Source of the DNA: Alphaproteobacteria bacterium
GTDB taxonomy: Bacteria > Pseudomonadota > Alphaproteobacteria > ATCC43930 > CGMCC-115725
Assembly (NCBI GenBank): GCA_030039975.1
Contig: JASHUO010000151.1
Location: 1 to 8,826 of the forward strand
DNA length: 8,826 nt
Reading direction: 5' to 3'
Part shown: one piece after another, positions 5,299 to 8,826 of the stretch
Layout of the letters: every line of letters begins with the position of its first letter
Numbering within the stretch: the stretch's first letter is position 1
Translations under genes and position numbers: made by a program
Notes under the pieces: model-generated
What the model was told of the DNA's origin: nothing
What the model saw: the letters and a program-made list of their open reading frames with translations, nothing else
Databases searched by the model: none

Positions 5299-6555
5299 AT
5301 GGCGCAGCTCAGCGACGATTGCTTCGCCTTCGGTGGCGATCTTCTGTCGATGGCGGCAGCGCTCGAGCTGCTCGGCAGCAAGCTCGGCACGGTGGCGGAG
5401 CCGGAGACGATCCCGCTCCGGCAGGGACGCGGACGGATCCTCGCCGCGCCGCTGGCGGCGGGGCACGACGTGCCGCCCTACGACAATGCGGCGGTCGACG
5501 GCTATGCCGTGCGCTTCGATGACTTGCGCCCGGGCGAAGCAACGCTGCTGCCGGTGGTGGGACGCGCCGCCGCCGGGCACCCGCTGCCAGGCCCGGCGCA
5601 GCGCGGCGCGGCCGTGCGCATCTTCACCGGCGCCCCGATGCCCGATGGTGCCGACACGGTGCTGATGCAGGAGGATTGCACCGAGGCGGAGGGCGGCGTG
5701 CGCATCCCGCCCGGCATCAAGCGCGGCGCCAATCGCCGCCACGCCGGCGAGGATGTGACGCGCGGCGCCATTGTGCTGCGCCCGGGCCAGCGGCTCCGCG
5801 CGCAAGAGATCGGGCTCGCCGCCGCTCTGGGGCTCACCGAGCTTCGGGTCTATCGCCGGCTCCGCGTCGCCATCTTCTCCACCGGCGACGAGGTGCGCGA
5901 GCCCGGCGCTGCGCTGCCGCCGGGAGCGATCTACGACGCCAACCGCTACGTGCTTCAGGCGCTGCTCGAAGGGCTCGGCGCCGAGGTCACCGATCTCGGC
6001 ATCCTGCCGGATGAGCAGAGCCGGATCGCCGCCGCGCTCGCCGCTGCCGCCGGTGCGCACGATCTGATCCTCACCTCGGGCGGCGTGTCGACCGGTGAGG
6101 AGGATCACGTCAAGGCGGCAGTCGAAGCGCAGGGGCGGCTGCATTTCTGGCGCCTCGCCATCAAGCCCGGCCGGCCGGTGGCGATGGGGCAGATCGGCCG
6201 CGTGCCCTTCATGGGGCTGCCCGGCAATCCGGTAGCGGTGATGGTGACCTTCCTCATCCTGGCGCGGCCGCTGGTGCTGCGGCTATCCGGCGCCGCGCCC
6301 GAGCCGCCACGCCGCTTTCGCGTCACCGCCGGCTTCGATTACAAGAAGCGCGCCAATCGCTGCGAGTATGTGCGGGCACGGCTCGAACGCGGCAGCGATG
6401 GCGGCTGGGTGGCGCGGAAATTCCCGCGCGACGGCGCCGGCATCCTCTCCTCGATGGTTGAATCGGACGGCCTCGCCGAGATCGGCGAAGGCATCAGCCG
6501 CGTCGAGCCCGGCATGGGCGTCGAGTTCATCCCGTTCAGCGAGGTGCTGGAATGA
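5299..6555 (+). CDS. moeA: molybdopterin molybdenumtransferase
   Basis: This 418-residue enzyme inserts molybdate into adenylylated molybdopterin, releasing AMP and giving active molybdenum cofactor. All family landmarks are present: AAVDGYAVR near the N-terminus, the beta-barrel section with AAGHPLPGP and VRIFTGAPMPDGADTVLMQED, the GANRRHAGEDV turn, the MogA-like domain beginning RVAIFSTGDEV, the active-site loop TSGGVSTGEED at 259-269, KPGRP from Lys289 and LPGNP at 307-311. The C-terminal domain (about 340-418) is complete. The length is normal (E. coli MoeA has 411). ATG 5299 has GAAGG at 5285-5289 and lies one base after the mobB stop. The final ATGA at 6552-6555 is shared with the start of the next gene. 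A separate MogA/MoaB adenylyltransferase would be needed and is not in this window. Confidence 0.97.
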   Translation: MAQLSDDCFAFGGDLLSMAAALELLGSKLGTVAEPETIPLRQGRGRILAAPLAAGHDVPPYDNAAVDGYAVRFDDLRPGEATLLPVVGRAAAGHPLPGPAQRGAAVRIFTGAPMPDGADTVLMQEDCTEAEGGVRIPPGIKRGANRRHAGEDVTRGAIVLRPGQRLRAQEIGLAAALGLTELRVYRRLRVAIFSTGDEVREPGAALPPGAIYDANRYVLQALLEGLGAEVTDLGILPDEQSRIAAALAAAAGAHDLILTSGGVSTGEEDHVKAAVEAQGRLHFWRLAIKPGRPVAMGQIGRVPFMGLPGNPVAVMVTFLILARPLVLRLSGAAPEPPRRFRVTAGFDYKKRANRCEYVRARLERGSDGGWVARKFPRDGAGILSSMVESDGLAEIGEGISRVEPGMGVEFIPFSEVLE

Positions 6556-7334
6556 GCAAGAGTCTCGACCTCGCCGATCCTCTCGCCGCCTTCCGCCTCG
6601 ACGGCGAAGTGGCGGTAGTGACCGGCGCCGCGAGCGGCATCGGCGCGGCAATTGCGGTCGCGCTCGCGCGCGTCGGCGCGCGCGTGGCCCTTCTCGATCT
6701 CGACCGCGTCGGCGCGGAGGCGGTTGCCGGCAAGATCGGCGAGGCGGCCGAAGTTTGGCCGGTCGACATCGCCGACGCTACCGCAGTGACGCGCGTCTTC
6801 GACGAGATCGCGGCGCGCTGGGGTCGCATCGACGTGCTGGTCAACAGTGCCGGCATCGCCATCCGCAAGCCCGCGATCGAGCTCGCGCCGGCGGATTGGG
6901 AGCGCGTCATGGCGGTCAACGTCACCGGCTCCTTCCTCTGCGCCCGCACCGCGGCGCGGCACATGCTGGCGCAGGAGGGCGGACGCATCGTCAACATCGC
7001 CTCCATCATGGGATTTTCCGGCGGCATTTATCCCAATGTCGCTTACCAGACCTCGAAAGGCGCGGTGGTGAACCTCACCCGCGCGCTCGCGATCGAATGG
7101 GCGCGGCAAGGAATCCGCGTCAATGCGCTAGCGCCCACCTATATCCGCACACCGCTCACCGCGCCCCTGCTAAGCCAGCCCGAAGCGGTGGCCGAGATCG
7201 AACGCCGCACGCCGATGGGCCGCATCGGCGAGCCCGAGGACATCGTCGGCGCCGTGCTCTATCTCGCCACCCGCGCCTCCGCCCTCGTCACCGGCCACAC
7301 GCTCGCCGTCGATGGCGGGTTCCTGGCGCAGTAA
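6552..7334 (+). CDS. SDR-family oxidoreductase, probable NAD-dependent sugar/polyol-type dehydrogenase
   Basis: This 260-residue classical short-chain dehydrogenase has TGAASGIG at 24-31 for the dinucleotide, Asp49 at the end of the second strand (ALLDLD), which favours NAD over NADP, NSAG at 98-101, and the catalytic set Asn123, Ser151, Tyr165 and Lys169 (AYQTSK). The Ser-Tyr gap is 14 rather than the usual 13 residues. The SIMGFSGGIYPNVAYQTSKGA stretch (about 151-171) and RVNALAPTYIRTPLT recall gluconate 5-dehydrogenase and 2-deoxy-gluconate 3-dehydrogenase relatives, but the substrate cannot be read from sequence. Its ATGA overlaps the moeA stop and GAGGT at 6541-6545 is a good ribosome-binding site, so it is translated with moeA. 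It is only distantly related to the pterin-reductase-type SDR at 550-1332: the cofactor loop, Ser versus Asp and C-terminus all differ. A role in cofactor synthesis is not established. Confidence 0.9.
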   Translation: MSKSLDLADPLAAFRLDGEVAVVTGAASGIGAAIAVALARVGARVALLDLDRVGAEAVAGKIGEAAEVWPVDIADATAVTRVFDEIAARWGRIDVLVNSAGIAIRKPAIELAPADWERVMAVNVTGSFLCARTAARHMLAQEGGRIVNIASIMGFSGGIYPNVAYQTSKGAVVNLTRALAIEWARQGIRVNALAPTYIRTPLTAPLLSQPEAVAEIERRTPMGRIGEPEDIVGAVLYLATRASALVTGHTLAVDGGFLAQ

Positions 7335-7381
7335 ATTGCGATCCTGTTGAAATGCAGCCGCGAAACCCATAGCTCTCACCC

Positions 7382-7633
7382 ATGAAGCTGCTCTATTTCG
7401 CCTGGCTGCGCGCCAAGATCGGCATTGCCGAGGAGCGCGTCGATCCGCCCCCGGAGGTCACGACGGTGGCGGCGTTGCTCGAATGGCTGAAGCGGCGCGG
7501 GCCGGGCTTTGCCGAAGCGCTCAAGGACACCCGGATTGTGCGCGTCGCGGTGAACCAGGAATATGTCGCCTCGGACCATCCGCTGCGGCCGGGCGACGAG
7601 GTCGCGCTCTTCCCGCCGGTGACCGGAGGCTGA
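7382..7633 (+). CDS. moaD: molybdopterin synthase sulfur carrier subunit
   Basis: This 83-residue ubiquitin-fold protein carries the thiocarboxylate sulfur used to build the dithiolene of molybdopterin. It opens with KLLYFAWLRAKIG, matching the family's VxYFAxLRExxG, has NQEYV in the middle and ends with LRPGDEVALFPPVTGG; the terminal Gly-Gly at 82-83 is the residue pair activated by MoeB and thiolated. Length is typical (81 in E. coli). The gap to the preceding SDR is 47 bp, the largest since pgsA, and no clear ribosome-binding site is visible before ATG 7382. The stop is one base before moaE. A generic ThiS/MoaD-like carrier is the alternative, but the moaE partner makes MoaD secure. Confidence 0.95.
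   Translation: MKLLYFAWLRAKIGIAEERVDPPPEVTTVAALLEWLKRRGPGFAEALKDTRIVRVAVNQEYVASDHPLRPGDEVALFPPVTGG
7625..7629 (+). promoter_or_regulatory. ribosome-binding site of moaE inside the moaD Gly-Gly codons
   Basis: GGAGG, a perfect Shine-Dalgarno core, lies 5 bp before the moaE ATG at 7635. It is formed by the last two sense codons of moaD, GGA GGC, which encode the functional Gly-Gly tail. Both functions thus fall on the same bases and fix the moaE start. Confidence 0.8.
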
Positions 7634-7634
7634 C

Positions 7635-8087
7635 ATGATCCGGGTGCAACGCGAGGATTTCGATGTCGGCGCCGAGCTCGAGGCGTTGACGCGCGGCAAG
7701 ACCGGCATCGGCGGCGTCACCAGCTTTATCGGCCTGGTGCGCGACATCGCCGGCGAGCGCCGCATCGGCGCGATGACACTCGAGCACTATCCCGGCATGA
7801 CCGAGCGCCGCCTCGCCGAGATCGAGGCCGAGGCGCACCGGCGCTGGCCGCTCGACGCGGTGTTGATCATCCACCGCTATGGCCGGCTCGAGCCCGGCGA
7901 GCGCATCGTCCTCGTCGCCGCGGCTTCGGCCCATCGCCAGGCGGCCTTCGACGCCTGTCAGTTCCTCATCGACTGGCTCAAGACCCAGGCGCCGTTCTGG
8001 AAGCTCGAGGAGACGCCGGACGGGCCGCGCTGGGTCGATGCCCAAGCGAGCGACGACGCAGCCGCAGCGCGCTGGATCAAGGACTGA
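7635..8087 (+). CDS. moaE: molybdopterin synthase catalytic subunit
   Basis: The 150-residue large subunit of molybdopterin synthase converts cyclic pyranopterin monophosphate to molybdopterin, taking sulfur from the MoaD thiocarboxylate in a MoaD2-MoaE2 complex. Landmarks are GGVTSFIGLVRD (26-37), LEHYPGM (49-55), IIHRYGRLEPGE (78-89) and SAHRQAAFDACQFLIDWLK followed by PFWK. Lys116 and Lys123 match the active-site lysines 119 and 126 of the E. coli enzyme, and His100-Arg101 the conserved pair that binds the substrate. Length equals the E. coli protein. ATG 7635 is one base after the moaD stop and is preceded by GGAGG. It is the last gene of the operon; the convergent aminotransferase ends 6 bp away. 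moaA, moaC and moeB are not in the window. Confidence 0.97.
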   Translation: MIRVQREDFDVGAELEALTRGKTGIGGVTSFIGLVRDIAGERRIGAMTLEHYPGMTERRLAEIEAEAHRRWPLDAVLIIHRYGRLEPGERIVLVAAASAHRQAAFDACQFLIDWLKTQAPFWKLEETPDGPRWVDAQASDDAAAARWIKD

Positions 8088-8097
8088 ACCGGCTCAG
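8084..8097. repeat. near-palindrome CTGAACCGGCTCAG spanning both convergent stop codons
   Basis: The 14-mer is palindromic except for one mismatched pair (8088/8093). It contains the TGA of moaE (8085-8087) and, on the other strand, the TGA of the aminotransferase (8094-8096). It could form a short hairpin, but there is no T-run on either side, so I do not call it a terminator. Confidence 0.4.
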
Positions 8098-8826
8098 CCC
8101 ACCGGCATCATCCAGCCATAGCGGTCGGCGATCTTGCCGTATTGGATGCCCTGGATCTCGTCATAGAGCTTCTGCAAGGTCGGGCCCGGCTTGTCCGGCG
8201 AACCGAAGCGCAGCGTCTCCGTGCCGCGCGTGATCGAGGAGATCGGCGTGATCACCGCGGCGGTGCCGCAAGCGCCGATTTCGACGAAGTTCTCGATCTC
8301 GTCCCAGCGCACCGGACGGTGCTCGACCTTCAGCCCGAGATCGGCGGCAATGCGGCGCAGGCTGTCATTGGTCACGCTCTCGAGGATGGAGGCGGATTTC
8401 GGCGTGACATACCGGCCATCGCGGGTGATGCCGATGAAGTTCGAGGTGCCGAACTCGTCGATGAGCGAATGCGTGCCGCTGTCGAGATAGAGCGAGACCG
8501 GAAAGCCCTTCTGCTTCACCTCGATATCGCCGACGAGCCCCGCCGCGTAGTTGCCGCCCGCCTTGACATGGCCGACGCCATGCGGCGCGGCGCGGTCATA
8601 GGCCTCCTGCACATAGGCGGGCACCGGCACCATGCCGTCCTTGTAGTAGGGCCCGACCGGCATGGCAAAGATGAGGAACGCGTAATCCTCGCTGGGATGC
8701 ACGCCGATGACGGCGCTGGTGCCGATCAGCAGCGGGCGGACATAGAGCGTCGCGCCGGTGCCGTAGGGCGGCACATAGGCGTCGTTCTTGCTGACGATGG
8801 TGCGCACGGCCTCGAGGAAGAGGCTC
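8094..8826 (-). CDS. ilvE: branched-chain amino acid aminotransferase, C-terminal part (5' end outside window)
   Basis: The visible part covers about 243 residues of a fold-type IV PLP aminotransferase that interconverts Leu, Ile and Val with their 2-oxo acids. The frame stays open to the window edge (SLFLEAVRTIVSKND at the edge); a GTG at 8807-8805 is an internal Val, not a start. Family features are VPPYGTGATLYVRPLLIGT, the PLP Schiff-base lysine in HVKAGGNYA (codon at 8564-8562), the THSLIDEFGTSNFIGI loop, which follows the eukaryote-like BCAT pattern rather than the E. coli IlvE one, SILESVTNDSLRRIAADLG, and EIGACGTAAVITPIS, where the GTAA loop binds the PLP phosphate. The C-terminus ends IADRYGWMMPVG. 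It is transcribed toward moaE and independent of that operon. A D-amino-acid or aminodeoxychorismate enzyme is unlikely given these motifs. Confidence 0.95.
   Translation of the reverse strand, partial: SLFLEAVRTIVSKNDAYVPPYGTGATLYVRPLLIGTSAVIGVHPSEDYAFLIFAMPVGPYYKDGMVPVPAYVQEAYDRAAPHGVGHVKAGGNYAAGLVGDIEVKQKGFPVSLYLDSGTHSLIDEFGTSNFIGITRDGRYVTPKSASILESVTNDSLRRIAADLGLKVEHRPVRWDEIENFVEIGACGTAAVITPISSITRGTETLRFGSPDKPGPTLQKLYDEIQGIQYGKIADRYGWMMPVG

Noticed and set aside
7335..7381. Internal promoter before moaD
   Set aside because: TTGAAA at 7347-7352 lacks a -10 box at proper spacing, and the gap is only 47 bp.

Overview
This GC-rich window carries a chromosomal housekeeping segment of what looks like an alphaproteobacterium. 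The basis is protein character: a UvrB with a long Ala/Arg-rich tail, a UvrC with an acidic N-terminal extension and an Ala/Pro insert, an alphaproteobacterial-type branched-chain aminotransferase, and the uvrC-pgsA ... moaD-moaE gene order, which I recall as common in that class. The order within the class is not decidable by eye; a Rhodospirillales- or Rhizobiales-like bacterium is most likely. I see no mobile element, phage, CRISPR array, rRNA or tRNA.

Left block (1-1760, + strand): the 3' end of uvrB, a short-chain reductase of the pteridine-reductase/FolM type, and folB (dihydroneopterin aldolase). The gaps are 13 and 14 bp, consistent with one transcription unit that joins excision repair to pterin/folate metabolism.

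Spacer (1761-2142): 382 bp without a convincing gene and much more AT-rich in its middle. It holds three TTACA motifs 10-11 bp apart, a TGT-N12-ACA inverted repeat, a candidate promoter, two DnaA-box-like 9-mers and a perfect 12-bp palindrome. It is the natural place for the promoter of the next block.

Right block (2143-8087, + strand): uvrC, pgsA (phosphatidylglycerophosphate synthase), mobB, moeA, a second and different SDR dehydrogenase, moaD and moaE. Most junctions are 1-bp gaps or 4-bp start/stop overlaps, so this reads as one operon. MoaD and MoaE make the large and small subunits of molybdopterin synthase (dithiolene formation), MoeA inserts molybdate, and MobB assists formation of the dinucleotide form of the cofactor. 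The SDR inside this set has no obvious place in the pathway.

Right edge (8094-8826, - strand): the C-terminal part of a branched-chain amino acid aminotransferase, convergent with moaE and separated from it by 6 bp. Its start lies outside the window.

I found no clearly undescribed system. The points most worth a second look are the spacer, the pterin-reductase/folB pair between two excision-repair genes, and the SDR inside the molybdenum cofactor operon.
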